Shown here: piece after piece, positions 32,660 through 45,001 of the stretch
Numbering within the stretch: position 1 is the stretch's first letter
Layout of the letters: each line of letters begins with the position of its first letter
Origin: Chrysemys picta bellii
Taxonomy: Eukaryota; Chordata; Testudines; Emydidae
Assembly: GCF_011386835.1 (NCBI RefSeq)
Contig: NC_088792.1
Coordinates: 237,572,394 to 237,636,393, forward strand
Direction of reading: 5' to 3'
Length of the DNA: 64,000 nucleotides
Program-made: the position numbers and the translations under genes
Notes under the pieces: model-generated
Databases searched by the model: none
What the model was told of the DNA's origin: nothing
Seen by the model: the letters and a program-made list of their open reading frames with translations, nothing else

Positions 32660-35600
32660 TATCATTGAAAAACATAGTGGTGTACATTCTTATATCAGGA
32701 ATATCTGAGTAAAATTTCAATAGCCAAACAGTATTTTCAGCAGTTAAAACTGTCAAAGCACTAGGTCACACTGGTCTTTGCAGAAGACATTTTGTTCCTC
32801 ATAAAATGTTAGGTCTAAGTGCAAATTATTATTATTAGTAATTTATTACTGTTATCCTAGAAAGAACTAGAATTTCTTTACAGGCAAGAAAATCACCACT
32901 GAGTTTTATCTATGATTTTCTATCTATGGTTTTCTATGATGTTTTTTCAAGTTGATATATGCCTCTGATCTAGGAGCTCCTTGCCCCTAGACTGTGAAAG
33001 CATTTGCCACTCTGTTTCAGAGGGCAGTTAGGCTCACTCACTGAGTTATGAGAGCCTGAGGCCTTAGAAGATCTGGAGAACCAAGATAAACAGTGAGGTA
33101 CCCTGAGGATCAGTGCTTGAGTTCATTGTAGTTTAATTCTCCAAAGCTGAGGAATGGAGTCACAGTTCAATGAGTACAAAAGGGCTTGCTGCAGCATCAT
33201 CAGCAGTAGACGCTGAGGGCCTCACTAGTGTATTCTGGCCTGGTGTCTTGTTGAGGCTTGGTGCTTTCCTGGTACAATTTTCCTCAGTAGTTTAGAGGGG
33301 ACTGTCTTGAGCTGCTATAGGACTCGGTGCCTGTGTGGTGCTTGACAATTGCATGCTACAAAGACTACAATGCTTGTGGAACACAGCTGTGACCCAGTCA
33401 TTTTACTGGCTACTTGCCTGTGGACAATGCACTAGCCAAGTCCCAGCTCTGCAATTTATGGACTTAGACAATCAAAGAGAAAATATAAAATAGAACATCA
33501 AAATAACAATAACCTAGGCTCATTACTACTCTTTAGGCACTTGTCTATACTAAAGGCCCTGCAGAATAATTGGAAGTGTTTAGAAAGTTAACAGTCGTGG
33601 GACAAAATGTTATGGCAGCCCAAACCTAGCAAGGCCTAAAATGTGGCCTAAGGCTCTGATCCTAAATGAATCTATTCCAAGTTCCACCCAATAAACTCTG
33701 TACTAAATTGATAGCTGGTCAGAAAACTCCTTTCCTCATTCAAGAGAAGTGGGTCAGGTACATCTGACTGATTGGAACATAACAGCTAGAGGTTCTAATC
33801 AGACAGACTTTCATGTGAACACAATCATGAATTAATTTACAGGGCAACCTACTCTTCTGAATGGTCTTAAAAACAAACAAACAAAAAACATGAACGTGAT
33901 GGCCCTACCAGTCCACTTGAGATATTTTACTGCTGAAGTCCTGACCCAAACTATCCAGGAAAATTCAGGCATGAATTCATCAACACAGAAAGCTCCAAAT
34001 AAGACAACCATTAGTGCTTGGAAAAGGGAACCTTTGGAAAAGTTGGTGCAAATGTTCCAAAGAGGGATAAGTAAAGACCAGAAACCGTAACACCCCTTTG
34101 GAAGTAATGTCACCAGCCAAGGCACCGGGGGGAGAGGGAGTCTGTGAAGCTTAATGCTGCAGAAATGGGGTTTGGATCATCACTTGTGCTTTGGGAATAG
34201 GGGAGTAAAACATTCCACTGAAGTCTGTGATCCACCAAAGGACCTGTACAGAGGAAACACTGTAAGAAAGATTGTGGAACCGGTCATATTTTCAGTGAAA
34301 GAAGGATTAACTCTTCACAGTGGTTCCTAGTTCAGAAGAGGTGAACACAATGACAACTGTGGGCAGGCACAGATCAGATCTGCAGTTCAGACAGCCAACT
34401 GTGCTGTCTGGATCAGTACCATTTGTTCTAGCATGGGGCCTAATCACATTCCAACAAGCATAGCCCTGGCCACACAAGGATGGTTCTTGTAAGCTTAGGA
34501 AGGGAGCAGTGACTTCTTGTCAAGGAACAGAAATGTGATCCCTACCTCTCTTGGCAGCAAAAGGCTAATAGTGTCAATTGACTGGCTTCAACTTACGTTT
34601 TATTTAAATCTGTGCCTACTTTCTCTTCCCCTAATAGTGTCCTCAGTATTATCTGTAACACATTGCCATTTGCAATGAGGTGTGTTATATTTATATTTTC
34701 CTTTGAGTACTGTACACATTTTTGCATGATGTTATCTGTTGTAAATTAAATGGTGGTGGTGGTGGGTTTCAGGGCAGGGGAAGAGGGAAATTGCACCAGT
34801 AATTGGACTCGACTGATTTTTGCAGTGTGATGTTTCCAAAACAAACTTCACATAGAATCCTTACTTTGCTAGCTTCCAAAGACTGCATGCTTAGGTTACA
34901 GCTGGATGAACAGGAAGATTTCTTACATAAGAAAATGCTAATTTAATAGAATTGTCCATCACATGTCCAAACTTTTCTGTACAAAATTTATAGAAATAGG
35001 TACATTTTAATTTCAACAGAAAGATTTTAACATCAAAATGAATTTCTTCTCCTGCATTATGCATCCTATTAAGCAGGCAATTGTATTCCTTGGGATAGAC
35101 AAGGAGTAAAATGAATAAGAAGAGATTTGCTTTTTTCCTTTACAAAAGATGGCTTCCTGTATAGATTTTAAGTAATTACTTTGTTTGAAGGAAGTTAAAC
35201 TCTGAAAGCTCTTAGGGAGGAATTAATCTCAACTATCACTGGTCTCAATAGCTTCTGACTTGATTTTACCAGTCATGAGGAGTAAATGGTGATGTTCATA
35301 GGCTGCAGCCCAGAACTCTTCTATGCCAAGCATTTCCAGAACCTCAGGAAGAAAAACTAGTTGAAGGATACTGTATTTGTCTTCTCTGAACACATTTGCC
35401 ACCTCATAAAGGGTCAGTTGCCTACAATTGTCAGTAATAGCGAAAAAGACTGAAAATTCCTCATAGCAAGAACTATTCCACTTTGCTTTCAAGAGGAGTA
35501 AAAGTTTTGCTGGTTAGAATATCATAGATACTATAGTGGAGGGAAATTTCTTTGGCCCCACTAATGTCATGGAATGTTACTTTAAAAATCTGTTGTTCTT

Positions 35601-36920
35601 TAAGCATTTAGATTTAAAATTCAGTTCTATTTCTACTTGTAAAAATTGCATTGTTGGATTTCACATAGTTTGTTTCTCAAAGGCTCTGCATCAGATGACC
35701 TTATTATTAGTAAACAGACTATTTTTCCTTAATTGGTAGTCCTGCCAACTCAAGCTGAAATCTAAATCTTATCATACATCATTACCATTAGAGAGGTGTT
35801 TGGAATTTTTTGAACTAATTTATTTGCCCATTTTTCTAAAATGTTTATTTTATTTTGAAAGTATTTCAAAGGGTTTTTTTGGTTTGTATTTTAGTTTTAT
35901 TCTTTTCTTTTGTCTGGTTTTTTAAAAAAAGAAAAGTTATCCTGTCTTGAAAGGATCTCGGTGGAATCTCTGAATGAAAAATGTAGCTTGTTGGCTGTTT
36001 TTTTCCCCCATTGTACATTTTCCATTGCGAGTATTGTCACTTTCCACCATTTAATAACTCAACTTAATTAGAAGGTAGATGTTTTTCTAAATTTGAACAT
36101 TACATTTTCAACATGTTCCAGTTTTAAAATAGGAAAATTCTGTTTTTGAAAATAATTTATAACATTTGGAAAATAAAATTAGGACTGTTACAAAATATAA
36201 GAACTGAAAATGTAGAAATCTGTGGATTTCCCGTCATTTTTTGCCCGGTTCTAAACATGCATGGGAGTAATACTGGAGCCTGTTTATATCCTAAATTACA
36301 CTTCTGCATTTCCACAGACTCTGAGGACATACTTTATGGACAATGGAGCATGCACAAGTGTACTAAGAACATAATTTGGTCAACATGTTCTTTCTCACTA
36401 TTAACAGTGCATTTCAAAGAAATAACTCAGCTTAACTGTCAGAGCTCAGACTGCTGTAGCTTGCTAGTTTCTTGCAGGTGCAATTAAAGCTGCTGAGATT
36501 GATATCTAACACCTTATATGGTACCTGAGAGACTTTTGCACTCCCTACATGCCATCATGACAACTGACATTTTATGGGGGGTTCTTGATAATATACTCTA
36601 GGTTTTAATGTCTTGGAATTTTAGTGGGGGAGCCCCTAGCCCTGAAATTCATTAACTGAATTGTCCCAACAGAACACAGCGTAAACCCCATCTATTTTCT
36701 CATATCTTTGCCTGAGGAATGTGGAGTTAACTATAAGGTATGCATAATAGTTCAATTTGTGGGATGGAAGTCTATTTATGTTGACATTGGTCATTGAATT
36801 ATTTATGTATTTATAAGAGTTTAGTATATGCTCTAAGGGGTTACACAATTGTCATAATTTATAAAAATCAATAAATATGTATATTATGGCCAAATCCTTT
36901 TTTTGTTTTTGTTTTTTAAT
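32660..36920. other. Intron-like; one unassigned antisense ORF
   Basis: No further exon of the coiled-coil gene was found. Short open frames at 33832-34125 (minus) and 33890-34090 (plus) overlap and have no recognisable features. An 87-codon minus-strand frame at 35229-35492 is listed separately. Confidence 0.5.
35229..35492 (-). other. Unassigned antisense ORF, 87 codons
   Basis: The minus-strand frame has protein-like composition (CYEEFSVFF, LTLYEVANVFREDKY, ILQLVFLPEVLEMLG) and remains open for some codons upstream of its first Met. I do not recognise the family. It could be a fragment of a processed gene copy or an unlisted element, or chance. Confidence 0.25.
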
Positions 36921-36924
36921 TCAG

Positions 36925-37954
36925 AACCAGGTGAGAGCAATAGAGCAGCTACAGTCTGACCTGGACTTTGCAAAACAGTTTCACAATATTGATTTAGAAT
37001 GGTGGAATCACAGAACAAGTTCTATAGCTAGGGTGACCAGATCACAACGCTAAAATATCAGGACACATTGGGGTGCTGTCAGCCCCGCTCACAGTCCAGC
37101 CCCGCTCCTCCCAGGCTCCACCCCCACTCTGCCCCAGATCCTGCTCCCTCCCCGCTCCCCCCCCCACGCTCTTCCTCATCCCACAGCCCCCTGCTGGCTT
37201 GCTGAATCCCTCCTCAGTCCCCCACCCACTGCTCGCCTCCTCACCCCCTGCGCCTGCCCACCCGCCACTCGCTCACCTCTTCACCCTCCCCGCCCGCCAC
37301 TCGCCTCTTTACCCCCCCGCCTGCCCGCCACTCACCCCTATGGTGCCGACTTCCCTTCTGCCAGGTGGGTGCTCACCCACCCCCTGCCTCTTTCTGCTTC
37401 TGCACTGCCCTCGCCCCGCCTCCATTCCACCTTCTTCCCCCAAGTCCCTGCCCTGCCTCTTCTCCACCTCCTCCCCTGAGTGTGCCATGTCCCCGCTCCT
37501 CCCCCCTCCCTCCTGGAAAGCGCTAAGCACCGCCAAACAGTTGTTAGGTGGCAGGAAGCACTGGGAGGTGGGGACGAGTGGGGATGTGGTGTGCTGGGGG
37601 GAGGGGGGAAGAAGAAGGCGAGGAGGGGGGAGCTTGGCTGCAATTTTTCCCGTGGGTGCTCCAACCCTGGAGCACCCACGGAGTTGGCACCTCCCTCCCG
37701 CTCGCCTCCTTACCTGAATATCAGGACAAATGGCGTCCCGATTGTACATTGATCAGGATGCGGGACAAAGGGTTAAATATCGGGACAATTCCGATTTTAT
37801 CAGGACATCTGGTCACCCTATCTATAGCAGTAGATAAACTCTGTGAATGAAGAACACCAAGAGAATGTCCTCAAACTACAAGAGCACAAAAAGAATACCC
37901 ACGGCCTTGGAAATGAGTTGTAAAAAGATGAACTATTTAATCAAGAGGCACTAT
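36925..37954 (+). pseudogene. Coiled-coil gene exon split by an hAT element
   Basis: After TTAATTCAG the exon reads NQVRAIEQLQSDLDFAKQFH, then NIDLEWW... up to 37028. Coding sequence resumes at 37829. The frame coming across reaches TGA after KLCE, while the coiled-coil frame continues in the next phase as NEEHQENVLKLQEHKKN. So there is also a one-base indel, and a TAA follows NEL. It ends before GTAAGA at 37955. The exon is disabled three ways: insertion, frameshift and stop. Removing element plus one duplicate leaves about 230 nt, normal for this gene. Confidence 0.65.
37029..37820. mobile_element. hAT element, 792 bp, inside an exon
   Basis: Ends TAGGGTGACCAGATC and GATGTCCTGA.. (reverse complement TAGGGTGACCAGATGTCCTG) are the same inverted termini as in the MITE at 29346. 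TCTATAGC lies on both sides (37021-37028 and 37821-37828), an exact 8-bp duplication. The interior 37075-37700 is GC-rich and proline-codon rich with no transposase; the long open frames there, in five phases, are compositional. Confidence 0.9.
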
Positions 37955-38322
37955 GTAAGATATCGCAAAAGTACAGTATTCTTCTCGATATTTTTTGTTG
38001 TTGTTCCTACTGAAAACATGTTTATCTGTAATAACTTTTTAACATTTCAGTAAGAAATTGTATGTGTTACCTGAAAAAAGTAGTGTTAGTTTAAATGCAC
38101 AATCAAAGAATGTATCACATGCATGACTAAATCTAAGGTACAATATTAAGCTTTTATAAGCATCATATGTGCACATTATTGAACATAAAGATTTGTAGAA
38201 TAGAAGAAGAACATGGGATTTATAGTAAATGTGAATATGTGCAAATAGAATGCTGCATTACTTGAGGGGAGGTAATTAGTAGTGATCTTGTGGAATAACA
38301 ATTAATGTAGTAATGTACACTA

Positions 38323-38396
38323 TGGGCCTAATCCAAAGCCCATTGGAATCAGTGGGAATTTTTCCATTGATTTCAATAGTTATTGGATTAAGCCTT
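38323..38396. repeat. Foldback MITE, about 74 bp
   Basis: GGGCCTAATCCAAAGCCCAT and the complementary arm ending ATTGGATTAAGCCTT, around a TTTTTCCATTGA centre, form an imperfect hairpin of a common sauropsid palindromic family. Confidence 0.6.
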
Positions 38397-38664
38397 AAAA
38401 ATTAAAAGTACACCACACAAATTCAATGTCCTGTCTTTAATACTGAAAGTGGGTTTTTAATTGTATTCATACCACATATATTTTTCAGATGAAAAGTGTT
38501 AGGTCAAATATTTCAATTCATTTCCTACCCCCTAAACTTTGGTGCTTATGAATATGAAAAATTGGAAGCAAAATTGTAATATTTTGAAGACATCAGACCA
38601 GATCCTCAGATTTTCATAGTTTAGCTGAAATCCATGGAGTTATGACAATTTGCATCACCTGAGG

Positions 38665-38688
38665 ATCTCTCTCTCTCTCTCTCTCTCT
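38665..38688. repeat. (TC)n microsatellite
   Basis: Twelve TC units. Confidence 0.95.
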
Positions 38689-39244
38689 GCAGGTGCTCTT
38701 AATTCAGCACTTACTCTCAATATATCCATGTCACTATAAATGTTCTGCTAACTTGCTGTCAGCTCTACATTTTAAGTTCCTTTAGGTGGTTGTGTAGCTG
38801 ATGTACCCCAGAATTAATTACTCTGTAAATCATTGTTCTGGGTCAAACTCAAACTTGTATTAACCTCTTTCTTTCCTTTCCTTCTTGGAATATGATTCTA
38901 ATCTAAAGTTGCTTTAGAATTTTTTAATTTTTACAATACACAAGTCATGTAGCTGACTTTCTACAGATATGAGTTATAAGCACTCTTATCCTTCCATTAC
39001 AGTCTTTCATAAATATACCTTTTTTAGTTCTGTCTTAATTTGCTCTTTGTGTTTTATGGTTCAAGACTCTAAAGAGACTATAAATATGGATTGTGATATA
39101 ACTTTTCTCTTGTGTGCTTGCACCAAACAGGTTTCTGAAGGCCCCTAAATTGATTGTACACATGGCCACATAGTTACCCACAGCTGTGTGAATTATATTC
39201 CCATTAATGAAAGATTCTATGCTGATGGCAGTCTTCATTTACTT

Positions 39245-39970
39245 GTAAGCAAAAATTAAGGCTATGTTTTAGTCATGGGTATTTTTAGTAAAAGTCATGG
39301 ACAGGTCACAGGCAGTAAACAAAAATTAATGGCTCGTGACCTGTCCATGACTTTTATTCTATCCCCTTAACAAAAACTTGGGTGGGGGGCCGTGGGTGCT
39401 CTGCAGGGGAGGTCCAGGGGCACTGCAGGTGCTGGGGGAGGTGGCCCAGGATCCCCGCTGGTGCTGGAGAGGGGGGCAGGCAGCGACATGCAGTCTGGGA
39501 CCCCAGTTTGTGCTGACGGTGGAGCTTGGGGGTGCTGGCAGGCTCTCTACTTGGCTCCGCATGTCTCTGCAGCTCCTAGGCGGCGGAGAGGCCAGGAGGC
39601 TTCGGGTGCTGATCCCGCCACAAGTGTCGGCTGCACAGCTCCCACTGGCCGGGAACTGCAGCCAATGGGAGCTGTGGGGGCAGGGCCTGCAGGTAAGGGC
39701 AGCGCACAGAGTCCCCTGGCCCCTCCACCTAGGAGCAGCAGGGCCATGCCAATGGGAGTCGGGGAGACTTCCATCCCAAAGTAAGTGCCCCCCTGCACCT
39801 TCAAACTCCCTGCCCCTATCCCTGAGCCCCCTCCTGCACACCCAAACTGCTGCTGCTGGCCCAGAGGCTGCCCGGCTTGGGCAGCGCCTGAGCCAGCACT
39901 GGCCACTGCAGAAGTCATGGAGGCCACGGTAAGTCATGGAATCTGTGACTTATGCGACCTCCATAGCAAT
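39245..39970. repeat. GC-rich dispersed repeat with a strong end hairpin
   Basis: Near the left end AAAGTCATGGACAGGTCAC pairs with GTGACCTGTCCATGACTTT 30 bp later. The right end has GAAGTCATGGAGG and GTAAGTCATGGAATCTGTGA. The middle (39380-39920) is GC-rich and gives long open frames in several phases on both strands, which are artefacts. It looks like a non-autonomous DNA element, family unknown to me. Confidence 0.5.
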
Positions 39971-40209
39971 AATGTTTGGATGCTGGTTTAAAACTCCACT
40001 AGTGCTGTATAGTCTTTTCTTCTATATTTCATCTTCAAGTCCACTTCACCAGTTTCAGTTCAAAAAGTCGCTATTTGTTTATTATAGTGTCTTATAGAGA
40101 AATTTCAGTAATGGACTAGTAATTAGCATTCTGAGAATGCTAATCTTCACAAATACACTGCTTCCTTTCCATCTCTTTCTAGGTGTGACATTTTTAAGTA
40201 ATAACATAT

Positions 40210-40450
40210 GCAGTGCTGTTGTAGCTGTCTTGGTCCTATGATATTACAGAGACAAAGTGGGTGAGATCGTATCTTTATTGGACTCACTTCTGTTGATGAG
40301 AAAGACAAGCTATCAAGCTTACACAGAGCACTGTGAGTACATTTCCCAGACCTGAAGAAGAGCTCTGTTTAAGCTCAAAAGCTTGTCTCCCTCACCAACA
40401 GAAGATGGTCCAATAAAAGATATGACCTCACCCACCTTGTGTCTTTCATT
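40210..40450 (-). mobile_element. Penelope-like terminal foldback, diverged family
   Basis: Left arm GTGCTGTTGTAGCTGTCTTG, then AAGTGGGTGAGATCGTATC and TTCTGTTGATGAGAAAGACA, folds onto AAGCTTGTCTCCCTCACCAA, CAGAAG, GGTCCAATAAAAGATATGAC and CACCCACCTTG. As in the copies at 12512 and 20999, the left arm has an unpaired outer part containing a GTAGC-GT-TTGGTC block. CTGAAGA is at 40352-40358 with stem GAGC/GCTC and AAAAGCTT at 40377-40384. The sequence is otherwise unlike the first family. I infer a second Penelope lineage. Confidence 0.5.
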
Positions 40451-41127
40451 TTAGGCAATAATACATATTTGATGTAAGGTTTTAACAAGTTTTCATTTGC
40501 CTTTAATGATGTTTCCTCATTATTTGCAATCTTCCACTGCAAAGTGTAGGGAATGCTGCAACTTTTTAAGTAAGCTTATATATTTTCTGAAGGCAACCCC
40601 TTGCCCCAATTTAAGGATAATGAATGAAGTGGGACAAGACAGATAGCACTCCATGCCTATGTAACCAAATAGTGGTGTATCTTCTTGAAAGTTCTGTTTT
40701 ACTATAATAGTACTGAGGCCACACAGCTATATCATAAACAGTATAAATCTGTTGTGGAAGCAACCCATTAAGACATCTTTAGAGTCTAGCAGATGACTAG
40801 TGTTACCAGTTTATTTAATGTAGCATCCACTCACTGTGTAGTATCACCATAATCTTAAAAATTGTATCTAATTCATATATCTAGTTCAGTTGTGTATTTA
40901 TACTACACTTTTTATTTATTATTAAAATATGTCTCAAATAAACAGTCTCTTCTAGCATAATAGTAAAATCTACATAGTAGTACATTGTTTAATTGGGAGA
41001 AGCGTTTTTTTTTTTTTGTTAAAAACAAGCTTATTAGCACCACAGGAGACATGTATTGGTTAGTGCACGCTCCCTAACCTTGCAGTTCTGCTAATTAAGC
41101 TCCACTAATGTTGTTATTTTCCTGTAG

Positions 41128-41348
41128 ATTGAGCAATATGAGGAAACTGTCAGAAAGCAGAACTTGGAAGTGGAATGTTTACAATAGCATATTGGAGCCC
41201 TTGAAGAAAAGATGAAGGAAAATGACAGTCAAGCAAAAGCTTCTGCCACTGCTATTGGTATATTCAAACAGAAATATCAAGCTAGCACAGATGCAGTTCG
41301 GGCACTGGAAAAACAAATACAAAGTTGAGGAAGGAATCAAGAAGTGAG
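41128..41348 (+). pseudogene. Coiled-coil gene exon with two in-frame stops
   Basis: Begins after TTTTCCTGTAG and ends before GTACTA. Frame: IEQYEETVRKQNLEVECLQ, TAG (41185-41187), HIGALEEKMKENDSQAKASA, then ...KQKYQASTDAVRALEKQIQS, TGA (41326-41328), GRNQEV. Clear coiled-coil heptads with two nonsense changes. Splice sites are acceptable. Confidence 0.65.
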
Positions 41349-42370
41349 GTACTATACTGTAATAGGAAAATAACCATGAAACTACACATCTCTTCAAATC
41401 CATTGGAAAATAAGTTCTCAGCAATAACAGCTCTAGGTAAAAGTCTCAGTTAAAAATCAAATGTATCATCGATTTATGCCAGAGTTAAAAGGCATACATT
41501 AGAAAACGGAAGTTTAAACACTGGGCCCATCTCCTATTTAATTCCTGGGTGGATTTTTCCTTGTCATTTGCATTGTTATCCAAGAACCTTTCCCCTTAAG
41601 CTCTGAAGTGAAGGCCTGATATCGTTCATATCTTGTCATTATAAAGAAAAAAAAATACCAACGTTGATATAGTTTTGTATACTGCTACTCATGTGAGGAA
41701 AAAATATATGCCTGTATTTTAATATGGTTTACTTGCTATATAATGGTGTATGAGATCAGTACACAACAGGCTGGGCAAAAGTCTTAGGAATCTGTAAAAG
41801 AGTTATAATCATTTGTGAATATCACATTTAGAAAAATTTCCCAATAACTGGTTTATATAGCTAATGCTGAACTAGTATCTGAGTCAGATTCCCATTGACC
41901 TGGGGCTAAATTTACAAAGGGATATAGGTGCCTAAATTCCACATACAGAATCGTAGAACCATGAAAATGTAAGGTTAGAAAGGGGCAGAGAAGTCATCAA
42001 GGCTCCCTGTGCTGAGGCAGGATCAAGTAAACTCTCAACCTCTTTGTGACAAATAGCTGAGCTAGCTTAGATGCCTAACTCTAGGAAAGGGTTTACAGCT
42101 GTGAATCCCAAGTGGAAGGAGATGCATCCCTCTGGCCTGGAGTTAGGCACCTAACTACTTCAACATTTCCTTCCGGCTTGTTTAGGTTGCTCCATATTCA
42201 TCTTGCTGGCTTCTGTTAATCTTGTTTTTATGTGTCTGATTCTCCCCATACAATTAATAGGAAATGGCTGTGAATTCCACTGGGGAGCAACATACCTACA
42301 AGTTAGGTGTTGTAATGCTGAGTGTTGAGATGCCTAAGTGCCATTGTGGATCTAGACTCTTGACACTATA
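41349..42370. other. Intron-like; CR1-tail-like fragment
   Basis: 41943-42020 (CAGAATCGTAGAACCATGAAA, then GGTTAGAAAGGGGCAGAG and AGTCATCAAGG) looks like an eroded CR1 3' end on the minus strand. Otherwise nothing recognisable. Confidence 0.4.
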
Positions 42371-42470
42371 GTAAGATTTTCAAAAGCACTCAGTGTTGGC
42401 TTAACTCTGCAATCATTGAAATTAATGGGAGTAGATTTAGCCAAATACTGAGCAATTTTGAAAATGCCAT
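42371..42470. repeat. Foldback MITE
   Basis: GATTTTCAAAAGCACTCAGT, then TTGGCTTAACTCTGC, pairs with GTAGATTTAGCCAA and ACTGAGCAATTTTGAAAAT about a short ATTGAAATTAATGGG centre. Confidence 0.55.
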
Positions 42471-42489
42471 ACTGTATGGGTAATATTTT

Positions 42490-42810
42490 CACAGGGACAG
42501 AGATGTAGGTAGGAGCACAGTTGTGCAGTGCCTTGAATGTGAGGTCAAAGTTTTAAATTGCTGGTGGAAGAAGCAGGGTTCCAATAAAGGGCCTCAAGTG
42601 AGGTGAAGCAGTTGGAGAGGCAGGAACAGAAGGTTATTTTAGATTGATTAGAGAGGGCAGACAAGGAGGCTGCAGTAATCTAGATGAGAGAACTGTGGTG
42701 TGAACCAGGATTTTAGGAGTAGGCACAGAGAGGATGGGGTGGATTTTAGAAATGTTAGAGGTAAAGCTATGATATTGATAATAGTCTGGATGCGAGGAGA
42801 GAAGTCAAGG
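42490..42810. mobile_element. Ancient LINE (L2-like) remnant
   Basis: GGAGGCTGCAGTAATCTAGA, then GAACCAGGATTTTAGGAGTA and CAGAGAGGATGGGGTGGATT resemble an old L2/CR1-related 3' portion that is widespread in amniotes. No frame survives. Weak call by pattern. Confidence 0.35.
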
Positions 42811-44996
42811 TGTTCATAAGGCTGGCAGTTTTTCCATAAATCTGTCATGAAGGAAACTCTTTCCTTGATTCTCTTGAGGTTATTCTTTGTGGGGTGGATT
42901 CTGAAGATTTCCCAGCTTCAGAAAAGAAGCTAGAACTGGTATCAGAGAAGGGAGATCTATGACGCCCCTTGGATTTTTTGTTTCCTTTTTGTGGTGCTCC
43001 TAGGATTGTTTTGTTTATTGATGGGGACCCGTGATATTTTGTATAAGGATGAGTCTATTGAACAGAAGAAATGTTGACTGTTGGTGATCCCTTCTTTCCC
43101 TCTATTGCGTGAAACAAGATCTGACATAAAGTGGCTGGGTTTTTAACCCAAACATTCCTGTAACTCCTCCTGAGAGAATGGGCAGCTGGAAAGGATGATT
43201 GTCTCTGTATCTAAAGAGGCAAAACCCCATTTGAGGCTCTTCAGAGGGACCTGGGAACCGTTTAGATAGAGTGTGTGTATGTGAGAGGTTGGAGGCTGTT
43301 GAAAGACTCATCTCCAGAGCAGGTTGAGGGATGCCTTTGTGAATCTCCTCCAGCTGGCTCCTGCTAGTATCTGTCCATTTTGATCCTGGCGGGATTCTAA
43401 GGCTTTTTCCAGGATGGGGATATAGGTGTTGGAGGCTCTGTTTTGCTGGTATGACTGAGAACCCTGTACCTGACAGAATGACTGTTTCTGTGGTTTTCTG
43501 GCAATCTCTCTGCTTCTGTTGTATGAAAAACTGAATAACTGGTTGAACTATAAATAAGTTCAGAGATGATTAAATTAATTTTTAAAGTTTACAGAAGAAG
43601 GTATGGGATCTTGTGATCAATAGTATCAATATCCACAGTAAAGAAGTAAAATTATAGAAATTAGAGGTAGAAGAGAATTTTTCAGTTTGCATCCCCAAAG
43701 GAAGCTTTGTACAGCCTCAGTGAGCATTACTGTTCTAGATGGTTCTGAGGGCATGCACAGGATTGTAGAGGTAGATCTTGAAAAAGGAAGTGGTATTTTT
43801 TTCACCCCTCTGCCCACATTTACTAGACCAATCTCTTTGACCCTTCATTCTGGCTTTTGACCCTTTCGTAGTCCCCAAATTTGATATTCCTTCATGTACC
43901 CCCACATTTGACAGTACTGCAGTCAGCCATTTGGTATGTTCAACCACTGCCAGCTGAAACCCAGACATCACATATCTAGAGATAATCATAGGCCCTGGGA
44001 GGCAAGGCCATGCAGTCGCATGTTTGCAGCTCTGCTATCAGATGGAGGTGGGGACAGGGAGTTAAAATTCCTTTTATTTTTATGGAACCTTTGGACAGCC
44101 AACCTTGGTTTTTGGCAACTTTGATATGTAAGTTTCATTGTTGTTATAATTAGAATAATGAACTGTTGTTGGCTGTTCTAGGGAAATTGTTAGCCTATTA
44201 GGGGCTATTATGAGTAATGTGCTTTGTTTGGAGAACATTTATAAAAAGTTTAGTTAGAAAGAGTGCTTTGGAGCAGTCTGAGCTTTGGGCAAGGATCTGA
44301 CACATAAGTTCCCCAGTAGTTAGATGGAAGGAAGGGTGCCCTGGAAGCCTGGCTGTTGATTCCTCAATACCATTTCAGACTTTTGGGGTAAATATAAATG
44401 TTTGGAATGTTCTGAACCTACTCCTACAGCATATGTGTACGTGTGCTTGAGACCTATTAAAAAAGTAGCTTTAGGTGAAAGCACTCTTGTTTGTATCAGT
44501 CATTTATTAGACGGAGGAGCTATGCCCCCATTGATTTATTCCTGACATCCCCTGGAGAGAAACAGTTAAGGTACCACTGTTTTGGGTTCCAGAAACCCTG
44601 GGTAACACTTTCACATTCTCAGACTGTCTTTCTCTCAGCTATTTTTATGACCTACTGTATTTTTGCCTTGGATCACAGTTCCTTTTATATTTATATGTTC
44701 TGTAGGGAATAATCCTTCACCGGTAGAGAAAGAAAATATCACCTAATAGGTCTCTTCTATCTTTAATTCTATAATCTTTAATCTCTAGACAGGTTTTGGT
44801 GCAATGTATCACAACAGCCCCCTGAAATAGCTTTTTGAAAACTTTTAATAAAGGCAAAATTTTAAAACATAACATCTTTTTCCTAATTTATTTACATTTC
44901 AGTCAGTTATATTCTTCAGAGTGGGGAGTGAGAATTCCCGAATGCCACAGAAACATGTAGTCATGCTACCCTAGTATTTCTTACAGAAGTTGCAGT
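42811..44996. other. No gene recognised
   Basis: Intron-like. Short overlapping frames (43626-43817 and 43735-43989 minus, 44491-44712 plus) show nothing that I can assign. Confidence 0.5.
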
Positions 44997-45001
44997 GTAA
45001 T

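Noticed and set aside
37073..37752. Long proline- and serine-rich open frames on both strands
   Set aside because: Several overlapping phases are open at once because of GC-rich, stop-poor composition inside an hAT element; no conserved motif or splice sites.
39359..39991. Open frames of 126-192 codons on both strands
   Set aside because: Same reason: GC-rich interior of a dispersed repeat, open in several phases.
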